In this document: positions 7,648-16,494 of the stretch, piece after piece
Position numbering within the stretch: the first letter of the stretch is position 1
Layout of the letters: each line of letters opens with the position of its first letter
Made by a program: the position numbers and the translations under genes
Notes under the pieces: model-generated
What the model saw: the letters and a program-made list of their open reading frames with translations, nothing else
The model's database searches: none
Told to the model about the DNA's origin: nothing
From: an uncultured Oscillospiraceae bacterium
Lineage (GTDB): Bacteria > Bacillota > Clostridia > Oscillospirales > Oscillospiraceae
DNA length: 64,000 nt
Direction of reading: 5' to 3'
Assembly: GCA_947599925.1 (NCBI GenBank)
Contig: CANQFT010000008.1
Location: 1-64,000 of the forward strand

Positions 7648-8453
7648 GCTCGCACCTCCTCAAATGCCTGGTGGGACGCCTCCACCAGCGCGGTCAGGTC
7701 AAACTCCCCCTCCGGCGTGTCCGCCGGGCCCAGCAGACCCAGGTACTCAATGTTTCCCTCCGGGCCCTTGATGGGGGAAAAGGTCATGGCTGTTACGGAA
7801 AAGCCGTTTTCGTGGGCGTGGCGCAGAAAGTTCTCCAGCACCTCAAGATGGGTCCCCTTGTCCCGGACGACGCCCTTTTTGCCCACCTTTTCCCTGCCCG
7901 CCTCGAACTGGGGCTTGATCAGGCACACCGCCTGGCCCTGGGGTTTCAGGACCCCGCGCAGGGCGGGCAGGATGAGCCGCAGGGAGATGAAGGAGACGTC
8001 CACGCTGGCGAAGTCCAACTCCTCGGGGATGTGCTGGTGGGTGAGGTAGCGGGCGTTGGTCCGCTCCAGGGCCACCACCCGCGGGTCGGTGCGGAGTTTC
8101 CAGTCCAGCTTGCCGTAGCCGGTGTCCACGGCGTAGACCTTGGCGGCGCCGGTCTGGAGCATACAGTCGGAAAAGCCGCCGGTGGAGGCGCCGATGTCGG
8201 CGCAGAGGGCGCCGGTGAGGTCGATGCTCCAGAGGCGCATGGCCTTTTCCAGCTTGAGCCCGCCGCGGCTGACGTAGGGGATGGCGGGGCCCTTGACCTG
8301 GATCACGGCGGTCTCGTCCACGCCGGCGCCGGATTTGGTCACCGGTTGGCCGTTGACCAGCACCAGCCCCGCCATGATCGCCGCCTGGGCTTTTTGACGG
8401 CTCTCGCAGAGGCCCTGCTGGACCAGGGCCACGTCCAGACGGGTTTTTGTCAT
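7644..8453 (-). CDS. tlyA: TlyA family rRNA 2'-O-methyltransferase / haemolysin-like
   Basis: The 269-aa protein has an N-terminal S4 RNA-binding domain (about 3-64, LDVALVQQGLCESRQKAQAAI) and an FtsJ-like SAM domain with the motif DIGASTGGF. TlyA of mycobacteria methylates 16S and 23S rRNA 2'-O positions; the same role is expected here, while the haemolysin name is historical. Start 8453 is set by the 4-bp ATGA overlap with dxs. Downstream it overlaps nadK by 4 bp, so the block is translationally coupled. Confidence 0.93.
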   Translation of the reverse strand: MTKTRLDVALVQQGLCESRQKAQAAIMAGLVLVNGQPVTKSGAGVDETAVIQVKGPAIPYVSRGGLKLEKAMRLWSIDLTGALCADIGASTGGFSDCMLQTGAAKVYAVDTGYGKLDWKLRTDPRVVALERTNARYLTHQHIPEELDFASVDVSFISLRLILPALRGVLKPQGQAVCLIKPQFEAGREKVGKKGVVRDKGTHLEVLENFLRHAHENGFSVTAMTFSPIKGPEGNIEYLGLLGPADTPEGEFDLTALVEASHQAFEEVRA

Positions 8454-10279
8454 GGCGCCATCGCCTCCCCGATCCGCTGGGCGAGGGAGTCCACGTCCAG
8501 GCCGCAGAGCTTTCGCAGGTCGTCCACCCTGCCGTGGGTCACAAAGCCGGGCCCGGTGTTGCAGAGGGTCAAGCGGTTGACCTTTACACCGTTCAGGGCC
8601 AGTTGAGCCGCCAACTGCTGGCCCACGGAGCCCTGGGACGCGCACTCCTCCGCCAGCAGGACCCGGCCTGTCGCCCGGGCGCTGTCCAGGATGGGGGCCC
8701 AGTCCACAGGGGCGATGGTCTGGAGCTTGAACACGTCGGCGTCCAGGGCCTCCGAAGCGGCGAGGAGGTCGTTGACCGTGGGGCCATAGGTGACAAGGGT
8801 AATGCCTTGCCCCCTTTTGAGCCGCAGGGTTTTCTGGCCGTCAAAGGAGCCCTGGTAGGCCCCTTCCCCGCCGCGGGGATAGCGGATGGCCACCGGGCCG
8901 GGGCACTGGTCCACCGCCCAGTCCAGCATTTGGCGCAGCTCTTGGAAACAGCCGGGCGTCAGCACGGTCATGCCGGGGATAGAGGTGAGGTAGGCGACGT
9001 CGAAGAGGCCGTGGTGGGTCTCCCCGTCCTCCCCCACCAGGCCGGCCCGGTCCACCGCCAGGACCACATGGAGCCCGCTGATGGCCACGTCGTGGAGCAG
9101 CATATCGTAGCCCCGCTGGAGGAAGCTGGAGTAGACGGCAAAGACGGGCACGGCCCCTTGCTTGGCCATGCCGGCGGCCATGGAGACCCCGTGGCCCTCG
9201 GCGATGCCCACGTCAAAGAACCGGCGGGGAAAGCGGGCGGCGAAGGAGTCCAGCCCTGTGCCCGACTGCATGGCGGCGGTGATGGCGCAGACCCGGTGGT
9301 TTTTCTCCGCGAGGGCGCAGAGGGCCTCGCCAAAGGCGGCGGAGTAGTTGGGTCTGGGCGGGGTCAGGCTCTCCCCGGTGGCAAGGTCAAAGGGGCCCAC
9401 GCCGTGAAATTTGTCGGGGGCCTCCTCGGCAGGTGGAAAGCCTTTTCCCTTTACAGTCTTGACGTGGAGCAGGACGGGGCCGTCTACCCCATCCCGCGCG
9501 TGCCGCAGGAGACGGGTGAGCGCCTTGAGGTCGTGGCCGTCCACCGGGCCCAGGTAGGTGAAGCCCATGTTCTCAAACATACTGCAGGGCAAGAGGGCAT
9601 CCTTGACCGCCGTTTTGACCTTGTGGTTGAATTTGTAGAGCCTCCGGCCTACGGCGGTGGCCTCCATGACCTTGCGGTAGCCCTTTTTGAAGCGCAGGTA
9701 CTGGGGCCTCAGCCGTTGGCGGGCCAGGTAACGGGACATCCCGCCCACGTTTTGGGTGATGGACATTCCGTTGTCGTTCAAAATCACGATGAGCTTTTCC
9801 CCGCTCTGGCCGGCGTTGGAGAGGCCCTCGTAGGCCAGGCCGCCGGTGAGGGCACCGTCCCCCAACAGGGCCAAAACGCTGTAATCATCGCGCTGTAAAG
9901 TCCTTGCCCTTGCCATGCCAAGGGCCACGGAAACGGAGTTGGAGGCGTGTCCGGCGATGAAGGCGTCGGCGGCGCTCTCGGAGGGCTTGGGGTAGCCCGC
10001 CACGCCGTTCAGCTGGCGGAGGGTGTCAAAGGCGTCGGACCGGCCGGTGAGGAGCTTGTGGCTGTAACACTGGTGGCCCACGTCGAACACCAGGCGGTCC
10101 CGCTCCAGGTCAAAGACCCGGTGGATGGCCACGGTGAGCTCCACGGCGCCCAGGCTGGAGGCCAGGTGGCCCCCGGTGCGGGAGACGGCGCGGAGGATGG
10201 CGGAGCGGAGCGAGGCGCAGAGGGCCTGGGCCTGGCCGTCGTCAATGGTTTTCAGATCAACGCTGTCAAAGGGCTCCAC
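8450..10279 (-). CDS. dxs: 1-deoxy-D-xylulose-5-phosphate synthase
   Basis: Dxs condenses pyruvate and glyceraldehyde 3-phosphate with thiamine diphosphate, the first step of the MEP isoprenoid pathway. The 609-aa protein has the transketolase-like layout: GGHLASSLGAVELTVAIH, the ThDP motif GDGALTGG, and the pyrimidine domain with DRAGLVGEDG. A GTG start at 10279 is preferred because AAAGGCAGG lies 8 nt upstream; an alternative GTG at 10288 sits on that ribosome-binding site. It is followed by tlyA with a 4-bp overlap and preceded by ispA, which uses the pathway's product. Confidence 0.96.
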   Translation of the reverse strand: MEPFDSVDLKTIDDGQAQALCASLRSAILRAVSRTGGHLASSLGAVELTVAIHRVFDLERDRLVFDVGHQCYSHKLLTGRSDAFDTLRQLNGVAGYPKPSESAADAFIAGHASNSVSVALGMARARTLQRDDYSVLALLGDGALTGGLAYEGLSNAGQSGEKLIVILNDNGMSITQNVGGMSRYLARQRLRPQYLRFKKGYRKVMEATAVGRRLYKFNHKVKTAVKDALLPCSMFENMGFTYLGPVDGHDLKALTRLLRHARDGVDGPVLLHVKTVKGKGFPPAEEAPDKFHGVGPFDLATGESLTPPRPNYSAAFGEALCALAEKNHRVCAITAAMQSGTGLDSFAARFPRRFFDVGIAEGHGVSMAAGMAKQGAVPVFAVYSSFLQRGYDMLLHDVAISGLHVVLAVDRAGLVGEDGETHHGLFDVAYLTSIPGMTVLTPGCFQELRQMLDWAVDQCPGPVAIRYPRGGEGAYQGSFDGQKTLRLKRGQGITLVTYGPTVNDLLAASEALDADVFKLQTIAPVDWAPILDSARATGRVLLAEECASQGSVGQQLAAQLALNGVKVNRLTLCNTGPGFVTHGRVDDLRKLCGLDVDSLAQRIGEAMAP

Positions 10280-10313
10280 GGTGTTCACCTGCCTTTCCCG
10301 CCGGGGGCGTTTT

Positions 10314-11189
10314 TTAACTGAGGCGCTGGGCCAGATACCGGGCCAACTGCTGGAGGAATTGGGCGTTTGGCAAGCCGTCCAGGGCTTGAGACGCCTGGCG
10401 GCTCAGGTCCTCGACCCAGCGCTGGCACTCCTCCAGGCCCAGCAGGGTCACGAAGGTGGTTTTGTGGCTGGCCTGGTCGGAGCCGATGGGCTTGCCCAGG
10501 GTCTGCTGGGTGGCGGTGACGTCCAGAATGTCGTCCCGGATCTGAAAGGCCAGGCCGAGGGCGTCGGCGTAACGGTCCACCGCCTGGGTGACGGAGGGGT
10601 CCGCGTCGGCGGCGAGACAGCCCATGTGGGCGGCACAGCGGATGAGGGCCCCGCATTTCAGACGGTGGAGGCGCTCCACGGTCCGGCGGTCCAGGGCGCG
10701 GCGCTCTCCGGCCATGTCCAACATCTGGCCGCCCACCATCCCGGCGGGTCCGGCGGCCTTGGACAAGGCGGAGACCGCCTGCAACCGCTGGCGGAGGGAG
10801 AGGCCCTGGGCGTTGGCGGCGGTCTCAAAGGCGGCGGTCAAGAGGCCGTCCCCGGCCAGGATAGCGGTGGCCTCGCCGTAGACCTTGTGGTTGGTGGGCT
10901 TGCCCCGGCGCAGGTCGTCGTTGTCCATGGCGGGCAGGTCGTCGTGGATCAGGGAATAGGTGTGGACCATCTCCACCGCGCAGGCCAGGGGCAGGACGGC
11001 CTCCACTTCCCCGCCGCAGAGACGGCAGGTCTCGATGGCCAGCACCGGGCGCAGACGCTTGCCGCCGGAGAGGAGGCTGTATTCCATGGCGTCGTAGAGG
11101 TCCTCGATGGGGTCGGCGTGGGCAAAGACGCGGCGGAGGGCGTCCTCCACCAAGGCCGCGTCGGTCCGCATCTGGGTGTGGAGGTCCAT
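10314..11189 (-). CDS. ispA: Farnesyl/geranyl diphosphate synthase (polyprenyl synthetase)
   Basis: The 291-aa protein carries the first aspartate-rich motif DDLPAMD (83-89) and the second DDILD (219-223) of trans-prenyltransferases, with the basic GGKRLRP segment near residue 42. It condenses isopentenyl diphosphate with allylic diphosphates to make C15 (possibly C20) chains for undecaprenyl and quinone synthesis. It sits between xseB (3-nt gap) and dxs, the standard Firmicutes arrangement. GAGGAGG precedes the ATG. Chain length is not certain. Confidence 0.95.
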   Translation of the reverse strand: MDLHTQMRTDAALVEDALRRVFAHADPIEDLYDAMEYSLLSGGKRLRPVLAIETCRLCGGEVEAVLPLACAVEMVHTYSLIHDDLPAMDNDDLRRGKPTNHKVYGEATAILAGDGLLTAAFETAANAQGLSLRQRLQAVSALSKAAGPAGMVGGQMLDMAGERRALDRRTVERLHRLKCGALIRCAAHMGCLAADADPSVTQAVDRYADALGLAFQIRDDILDVTATQQTLGKPIGSDQASHKTTFVTLLGLEECQRWVEDLSRQASQALDGLPNAQFLQQLARYLAQRLS

Positions 11190-11192
11190 GGG

Positions 11193-11426
11193 TCACGCCT
11201 CCTCTTCGAAGGGCACTTCCTGGAGCTGGCCGTCGGCGGCGCGGGCGATCTTGGTCACCTGCTGTTCGGCCTTGTCCAGCAAGAGGGTACACTGCTTGAG
11301 AAGCTGGGCGCCCTCGGCGAAGAGGGTCAGGGACTGCTCCAAAGGCGTCTCGCCCCGTTCCATGGCGGCGATGATCTCCTCCAGGCGGTCCATGGCCTCT
11401 TCAAAGGTGGGTTTTTTTGTCGGCAT
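11193..11426 (-). CDS. xseB: Exodeoxyribonuclease VII small subunit
   Basis: The 77-aa, mostly helical and acidic protein has the XseB pattern TFEEAMDRLEEIIAAMERGE near the N-terminus followed by ESLTLFAEGAQL-like sequence. Several copies bind the XseA subunit to form exonuclease VII, which degrades single-stranded DNA. It follows xseA by 6 nt. Confidence 0.95.
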   Translation of the reverse strand: MPTKKPTFEEAMDRLEEIIAAMERGETPLEQSLTLFAEGAQLLKQCTLLLDKAEQQVTKIARAADGQLQEVPFEEEA

Positions 11427-11432
11427 ATGGGT

Positions 11433-12629
11433 TCACCCTTTCTCCACCCGGCAGGGGACGCTGCCGTCCCGCAGCCGGAGGGTAAATGTCTCTTGCTTTT
11501 TCAGGGCCTTGGCGGTGGGGATGACCTTGCCGTCCTCCCGCTGGGGAATGGCGTAGCCCCGGCCCAGGACCTTCAGCGGGCTCAGGGCGTCCAGCTTGGC
11601 ACTGGCGGCCGCGAAGCGGGCGCGCTCCCCGGCCAGGCGCTCTTTCAGGGCCGTGGTCAGGCGGCGGCTCTGGCTGTCCAGGGCTTGGCGGCGGTCTGTC
11701 ACCAGGTTGGTGGCGTCGCTGAGACAGCGGCTCTGGGCGTAGCGCCGGAGCTTTTCCCGGCCAAGGGACAGCTGCTGCCGGGTCAGCTGGGCCAGCCGGG
11801 TCTGGGTCTGGGCCAGCCAGGCGCGGACCTCGGTTTGGTCGGGGACGGCCAGCTCAGCGGCGTTGGAGGGGGTGGCGGCGCGCAGGTCGGAGACGTAGTC
11901 GGCGATGGTCACGTCGGGCTCGTGGCCCACGGCGGAGATGACGGGGATCTCGGAGGCGTAGATGGTCCGGGCCAGTTCTTCGTCGTTGAAGCACCACAGG
12001 TCCTCCATGGAGCCGCCGCCGCGACCGGTGATGATCAAGTCGGCGATGTGGGCGGCGTTGGCGAAGGCGATGGCCCGGCTGATCTCCCCGGCGGCCTCGG
12101 CGCCCTGGACACGGACCGGCAGGACGCAGACGCGGGCCGCGGGCCAGCGGGCACCCAGGACGCGGAGCATATCCCGCACGGCGGCGCCCACCGGAGAGGT
12201 GACAAGGGCGATCTTTTGGGGATAGGCGGGGATGGGGCGCTTGTGGGCGGGGTCAAAGAGGCCCTCCTGGGACAGCTTGGCCTTGAGCCGCTCAAAGGCG
12301 GCGTGCAGGTCGCCCACGCCGTCGGGCATCATGGCGGAGACGTAGAGCTGGTAAGCGCCGTCCCGGGGATAGACGCTGACGCGGCCCATGGCCACCACCG
12401 TCATGCCGTTTTGGGGCTGAAAGCGCAGGCGGAGGGCGCTTTGCTTGAACATGACGCATTTCAGCGCCCCGGTCTCGTCTTTCAGAGAAAAATAGTGGTG
12501 GCCGGAGGGGTAGGCTTTGTAGTTGGAGACCTCGCCCCGGACGGTGACGGCGGCAAGGCCCGCGTCGCTGTCCATCAGGTCCCGGATGTATTCGTTGAGG
12601 GCGGTGACGGTGTAGATGTAGCTATCCAT
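11433..12629 (-). CDS. xseA: Exodeoxyribonuclease VII large subunit
   Basis: The 398-aa catalytic subunit starts with an OB-fold domain (VTALNEYIRDLMDSD, then VRGEVSNYK) followed by the Exonuc_VII_L domain with RGGGSMEDLWCFNDE and GHEPDVTIADYVSD motifs and a coiled-coil region. Start 12629 overlaps the end of the upstream TsaD-like gene by 8 bp; a longer open frame further upstream is out of frame with real protein there. Works with XseB next door. Confidence 0.97.
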   Translation of the reverse strand: MDSYIYTVTALNEYIRDLMDSDAGLAAVTVRGEVSNYKAYPSGHHYFSLKDETGALKCVMFKQSALRLRFQPQNGMTVVAMGRVSVYPRDGAYQLYVSAMMPDGVGDLHAAFERLKAKLSQEGLFDPAHKRPIPAYPQKIALVTSPVGAAVRDMLRVLGARWPAARVCVLPVRVQGAEAAGEISRAIAFANAAHIADLIITGRGGGSMEDLWCFNDEELARTIYASEIPVISAVGHEPDVTIADYVSDLRAATPSNAAELAVPDQTEVRAWLAQTQTRLAQLTRQQLSLGREKLRRYAQSRCLSDATNLVTDRRQALDSQSRRLTTALKERLAGERARFAAASAKLDALSPLKVLGRGYAIPQREDGKVIPTAKALKKQETFTLRLRDGSVPCRVEKG

Positions 12630-13560
12630 GCTTCGCCTCCCAGGCGCGGTATGTGAGGATGGCCGTTCCCATGGCGTTGTCTGAGGCGTACTCCGGCGCG
12701 GAAAAGACCGCCTGGCAGAACTCGGTGAGCTGACGGCGAAGGAGGGTGTTGGAGGCCACGCCGCCGGAACAGAGCACCGGCAGACCCGGCTCGGCGCTCT
12801 GGGCCGCGGCGGTGACACGGACCAGCACATCACACAGGGTACGCAGCACAAAACAGGCGATCTCCGCCCGCTCCTCTCCCCGCTCCGCCATGGCCCGGAC
12901 CTGGTTTTCCATGCCCGACAGGGAGAAAGAAAGGCCACGGGTCTTCACGGGGAAGGGCGCGAGGCGGCCTGCCGCCCCGCCCGCGAGGGCGTCCAGGGCC
13001 TTGCCCGCGGGGAAGTCCAGGCCCAGAAGGGCCCCGGCCCGGTCGATGAGTTGGCCGGCGGAGATGTCACTGGAGCCGCCGATGGCCTCCGCCGACACGG
13101 CGGGGCCGCTGGGGGTGACTTTCAAAAGCTCGGTGGTGCCGCCGGAGAGGTGCCAGGCCAGAAAGGGCCTGTCCAGCAGTTCCAGGCGCCCGGCGCTCCA
13201 GGCCGCGGCGGCCAGGTGCCCCTGCTGGTGGCTCCAGGAAAAGCAGGGCACGTTCAGGGCCAGGGCGGTCACTTGGGCCTGGGCGCTGCCAGCCAGGAAG
13301 CAGGGCATATAGGACCCCTCCGCCTCTCTGGGCGCGGCGCTGGCGCCCACGGCGGCGATCTGGCCGGGGCCCTGGGCGAAGAGGGCCTGGGTCAGCTCCG
13401 GCAGACGGCGGACGTGCTGGAACAGGGCCTCCTGCTGGCGGAGGCCCAGGGCTCCCGCGGGCACGTCCAGCAGTTTGCGGGCATGGAGCTGTCTGTCCGG
13501 GGAAAACCAGGCCACGGAGGTGGTGTAGTTGCTGGTGTCGAAGGCCAGGGCGCCTTTCAT
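12622..13560 (-). CDS. TsaD/Kae1-family (peptidase M22-like) paralogue
   Basis: The 312-aa protein has the ASKHA fold of the Kae1/TsaD family: an N-terminal AFDTSNYTTS loop, an HxxxH metal motif (H111 and H115 in SHQQGH), GGTTELL and a C-terminal CSGGVASN motif. It differs from true TsaD, which has HMEGH-like sequence and is usually longer (about 340 aa) and linked to tsaB or tsaE. This form, placed between nusB and xseA, is recurrent in Clostridia and its function is not established. It overlaps nusB by 4 bp and xseA by 8 bp, so it is tightly embedded in the operon. Confidence 0.8.
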   Translation of the reverse strand: MKGALAFDTSNYTTSVAWFSPDRQLHARKLLDVPAGALGLRQQEALFQHVRRLPELTQALFAQGPGQIAAVGASAAPREAEGSYMPCFLAGSAQAQVTALALNVPCFSWSHQQGHLAAAAWSAGRLELLDRPFLAWHLSGGTTELLKVTPSGPAVSAEAIGGSSDISAGQLIDRAGALLGLDFPAGKALDALAGGAAGRLAPFPVKTRGLSFSLSGMENQVRAMAERGEERAEIACFVLRTLCDVLVRVTAAAQSAEPGLPVLCSGGVASNTLLRRQLTEFCQAVFSAPEYASDNAMGTAILTYRAWEAKHG

Positions 13561-14033
13561 TGGCCCGGCTCCCCTTCCGGCGCCGTTTCCCCGTCCCGCC
13601 GACGGACAAAGGTGCCAAGGATGCCGTTGATGAAAGCGCAGGCCTCGGTGGGCTCATAGCCCTTGGCGATCTCCACGGCCTCGTTGATGGAGGCGGAGGT
13701 GGGCACGTCGTCCATGTAGAGGATCTCGTACATCGAGCAGCGCATGATGGCCACGGCCACACGGTCGATGCGGGAAAAGCGCCAGTTCTGGGCGTATTGC
13801 CCGATGTAGCCGTCCAGCTCGGCGGCGTGCTGGTAGACGCCGGTGACAAGGGTCTCTATGTACGCCTTTTGCTTGGCGTTGGGGAACTGGGCGTAGAGGG
13901 GTTCCTCCTCCCCAAGACGGGCAAAGGCCTCCGGCGTGAGGAACTCGTCCAGAAGACTCTGGGCGCTCTGGTCGGAAAAACTCAGTTCAAAGACGAAGTG
14001 GACGGCGATCTCTCTGGCGTTGGTACGTGTCAT
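13557..14033 (-). CDS. nusB: Transcription antitermination factor NusB
   Basis: The 158-aa all-helical protein has the NusB motifs AREIAVHFVFEL at the N-terminus and RIDRVAVAIMR plus PTSASINEAVEIAK. NusB binds boxA RNA with S10 and helps rRNA transcription. The start at 14033 has GGAGG 9 nt upstream; a TATAAT box lies at 14093-14088 with only a weak -35. It opens the run nusB, tsaD-like, xseA, xseB; folD, present here in Bacillus, is missing. Confidence 0.95.
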   Translation of the reverse strand: MTRTNAREIAVHFVFELSFSDQSAQSLLDEFLTPEAFARLGEEEPLYAQFPNAKQKAYIETLVTGVYQHAAELDGYIGQYAQNWRFSRIDRVAVAIMRCSMYEILYMDDVPTSASINEAVEIAKGYEPTEACAFINGILGTFVRRRDGETAPEGEPGQ

Positions 14034-14152
14034 GTGTGTTGTCCTCCACGGCGGCGCGGGACGATACCCGTCCAAGATATACTTTGTATTATATACAATC
14101 CCTGAATAAAAATAAACCCCCAAATGGGGGAAATTTTTCAGGGGAGGCGGGG

Positions 14153-14189
14153 CAAAAAAGTTGCCGGAGCGAGGGGCGCTCCGGCAACT
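14153..14189 (-). terminator. Terminator after the Asp23 gene
   Basis: A perfect 12-bp stem (14159-14170 with 14178-14189) ends in six T on the minus strand, 18 nt after the Asp23 stop codon. Confidence 0.88.
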
Positions 14190-14206
14190 GGGGTCCGCGA
14201 TGGCGG

Positions 14207-14596
14207 TCATTTGCTCTGGGGCTTGTGCTCCCGGCGGAAGCTGATGCCGGCGACCTGAATATTCACCCGGCTGACGGTCATGCCGCTGGTGCTGCTGACG
14301 GCGGTCATCACGGCCTCCTGGACCTTTTTGGCCACGTCGGGGATGGCGTAGCCATACTGGATGAGGACGGAGATGTCCACGGTGACTTCCCCGTTCGCCA
14401 CGGCCAGGCGGACGCCCTTTGAGTAGACTTTCTTGCCCATGAGCTCGGCGATGTCGGTGCTCAGGTTGGCGGCCAGAGAACTGACGCCCTCGACCTCCAT
14501 GGCGGCGGAGGCGGCCACCACAGCCAAGACCTCGTCGGCGATGTTGATGGTGCCCATCTCATCGGGATAGGAGATGTATTCTCTGGTTTCGCTCAT
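14207..14596 (-). CDS. Asp23/Gls24 family envelope stress response protein
   Basis: The 129-aa protein is a typical short Asp23/YqhY protein: GTINIADEVLAVVAASAAMEVEGV followed by GVRLAVANGEVTVDISV, and a C-terminal VNIQVAGI strand. YqhY-type members sit upstream of nusB in Firmicutes, as here, and have been linked to membrane or fatty-acid homeostasis. Start 14596 is preferred over a TTG two codons upstream because GGAG is then correctly placed. It has its own promoter and terminator. Confidence 0.92.
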   Translation of the reverse strand: MSETREYISYPDEMGTINIADEVLAVVAASAAMEVEGVSSLAANLSTDIAELMGKKVYSKGVRLAVANGEVTVDISVLIQYGYAIPDVAKKVQEAVMTAVSSTSGMTVSRVNIQVAGISFRREHKPQSK

Positions 14597-14653
14597 ATGC
14601 AACGCTCCTTTTCAAAGGGGCCCAAGGGGACCCATTGGGGAATTCCATCATGT

Positions 14654-14681
14654 ATTATACCATAAAATCCGGAATTGACAA
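14654..14681 (-). promoter_or_regulatory. Promoter of the Asp23 gene
   Basis: TTGTCA (14681-14676) and TATAAT (14659-14654) are 16 nt apart. The -10 box overlaps the stop codon of the upstream amidase gene. Confidence 0.75.
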
Positions 14682-15806
14682 TGGGCTTTTGCGGTTTTTT
14701 TCGCGTTCGTTCAGGAATTGGACGATCCCCTGGGCCACGCCCTGGGCCATGCGGGTCTGGTAGGCGTCGTCCAAAAGGCGCGCAAGTTCCTCCGGGCAGG
14801 TCATAAAGCCGGTCTCCACCAGCACGGCGGGCATAGCGGTCTCCCGCAGAACGACGAAGTCGGCGTGGTCGATGTCCCGGTCCACCGCGCCGGTGCGGGC
14901 GGTGGCGGCGGTCTGGACGGACCGGGCCAGGGCCGTGCCCAGGTCGCTGTTGGGGTAGTGGTAGACGTAGAGGCCCTGGAAGTCAGGGGCGTTGTCCGCG
15001 GCGTTGCAGTGGATGCTGACAAAGAGGTCGGCGTTCAGGGCGTTGGCCATCCCGGCCCGGTCATAGAGGTCCACGTATTCGTCGGCGTCGCGGGTCATCG
15101 TCATCTGAAAGCCGAGGGCGGCGAGGATACTCCTGAGTTTGCGGGCCATGGAGAGGGTCAGGGCCTTTTCCGCCACGCCGTCATAGAACGCGCCGGAGGC
15201 GGAGCCGCCGTGTCCGGCGTCGATGGCGATGAGGAAGCGGCCAGGGTCCGCGGGGCGTTCCAGGTCCGCCAAAAGCGGGTCTATGTAGGCGGAGGTGGAC
15301 ACAAAGGCCGTATAGCTGCCGGGGTCCCAGCTCACCGTGCACCCAAGGGTCTCGGAGAAGAAGCGCAGGGGCACCATGGTGTAGCTCTGGCCCGCGTGGG
15401 AGAGGAGGGTGGCGGGCACGCCGTCGGGCATGGGGACGCTCTGGCCGTTGACCAGGGCGGTGGGGGCGCCCAGGGTCAGGGCGATGGCGGTCTCCCCTTT
15501 TGTGAGGCGCACCTGGGCGGTCTGGTCAGGCAGCCACTCCACCGCCGCGCCCAGCGCCTCCGCCAGCAGCCGCAGTGGGGCCAGGGTCCGGCCGCCCACG
15601 ATGACGGCGGGCATTTCCCCGTCCAGGGGCGCGCCGTCCAGGTAGAGGCGGACGGTGGTCAGGGAGGTGGCGGGACCGGGCGCGTCGGCGGCGTGGTCGT
15701 AGATCTGGGCGGTCACGTCGCCGTTGGGGGCGGCGGCGTGGGCGGCGGTGGGCAGGGCGCAGAGGAGCAGGGCGAGGGCGAGGAGCAGAGGCAGAAAGCG
15801 GCGCAT
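14655..15806 (-). CDS. Secreted N-acetylmuramoyl-L-alanine amidase with copper-amine-oxidase-like N-terminal domain
   Basis: The 383-aa protein has a clear signal peptide (basic start, hydrophobic core, AAHA cleavage region near residue 24). It continues with two copper-amine-oxidase-like N-domain repeats (about 60-172), which in Firmicutes are wall-associated modules. A C-terminal amidase_3 domain (about 190-372) keeps all zinc and catalytic residues: H199 in DAGHGG, E213, H266 in SIHCNA and E331 in VETGF. It would cut the amide between MurNAc and the stem peptide. It is transcribed from its own promoter at 15837-15865. Confidence 0.94.
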   Translation of the reverse strand: MRRFLPLLLALALLLCALPTAAHAAAPNGDVTAQIYDHAADAPGPATSLTTVRLYLDGAPLDGEMPAVIVGGRTLAPLRLLAEALGAAVEWLPDQTAQVRLTKGETAIALTLGAPTALVNGQSVPMPDGVPATLLSHAGQSYTMVPLRFFSETLGCTVSWDPGSYTAFVSTSAYIDPLLADLERPADPGRFLIAIDAGHGGSASGAFYDGVAEKALTLSMARKLRSILAALGFQMTMTRDADEYVDLYDRAGMANALNADLFVSIHCNAADNAPDFQGLYVYHYPNSDLGTALARSVQTAATARTGAVDRDIDHADFVVLRETAMPAVLVETGFMTCPEELARLLDDAYQTRMAQGVAQGIVQFLNEREKNRKSPLSIPDFMV

Positions 15807-15836
15807 GGAGTTGACCTCGTTTCGACGGTTTTCTCC

Positions 15837-15865
15837 ATTCTACTCCCCTTTCCGCTCTGGGTCAA
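15837..15865 (-). promoter_or_regulatory. Promoter of the amidase gene
   Basis: TTGACC (15865-15860) and TAGAAT (15842-15837) are separated by 17 nt, about 31 nt before the start codon. Confidence 0.7.
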
Positions 15866-15875
15866 CAGGCCAAAT

Positions 15876-16493
15876 TTATCCGGCCTGGTCCTGGCGGGCC
15901 AAGGTGAAAGGCGCCAGCTCCATGCGGATGAAGAAGCCCTGGCCGTGCTTGCACACCGGGCAGACGGCGGGGGCGGCGGTGGAGTGGACGATCTGGCCGC
16001 AGTTGAGGCACATCCAGCCCGTTTCCACGTCGGAGACAAAGAGCTTGTTTTCCCCGACGAGCCGGGCAAGGCGCTCGAAGCGCTGGGCGTGGACCTTTTC
16101 GATGCCCGCGATCATGGTGAAGGTGTGGGCGATGGCGTCAAAGCCCTCTTGGGCGGCGACCTTGGAGAAGCCGGAATAGACCGTGTCGTGCTCCTGGTTT
16201 TCGTTGTGGGCGGCGGCTTTCAGCACGTCCAGCATATCGCTGGAAAGGTCCACGGGGTAGTCCCCGTCCACCGTGAGGCTCTGGCCCGACAGGGGCTGGA
16301 GCAGGTCGTAAAAGACCTTGCCGTGGGCCCGCTCCTGGTCGGCGGTGAACAGGAATACCTGCTGGACCACCTCCAGGCCCTTTTTCTTGGCAAGGCCCGC
16401 GGCGTAGGTGTAGCGGTTGCGGGCCTGGCTCTCTCCGGCGAAGGCGCGCATGAGGTTGAGGCGGGTCTGGCTCTGTTCAAAGGCGACGGACAT
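15876..16493 (-). CDS. rbr: Rubrerythrin
   Basis: The 205-aa protein has an N-terminal four-helix diiron domain (E21, E54-x2-H57, about E98, E132-x2-H135) and a C-terminal rubredoxin domain with two CxxC knuckles (C162/C165 and C178/C181). Rubrerythrin reduces hydrogen peroxide in anaerobes using NADH through rubredoxin-type electron transfer. No reductase partner is adjacent. Its ribosome-binding site sits in the 3' arm of a hairpin directly before the ATG. Confidence 0.96.
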   Translation of the reverse strand: MSVAFEQSQTRLNLMRAFAGESQARNRYTYAAGLAKKKGLEVVQQVFLFTADQERAHGKVFYDLLQPLSGQSLTVDGDYPVDLSSDMLDVLKAAAHNENQEHDTVYSGFSKVAAQEGFDAIAHTFTMIAGIEKVHAQRFERLARLVGENKLFVSDVETGWMCLNCGQIVHSTAAPAVCPVCKHGQGFFIRMELAPFTLARQDQAG

Positions 16494-16494
16494 A

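Noticed and set aside
12622-13560. True tRNA t6A synthase TsaD
   Set aside because: The protein is shorter and the metal motif reads HQQGH rather than the HMEGH-like form; tsaB and tsaE are not adjacent.
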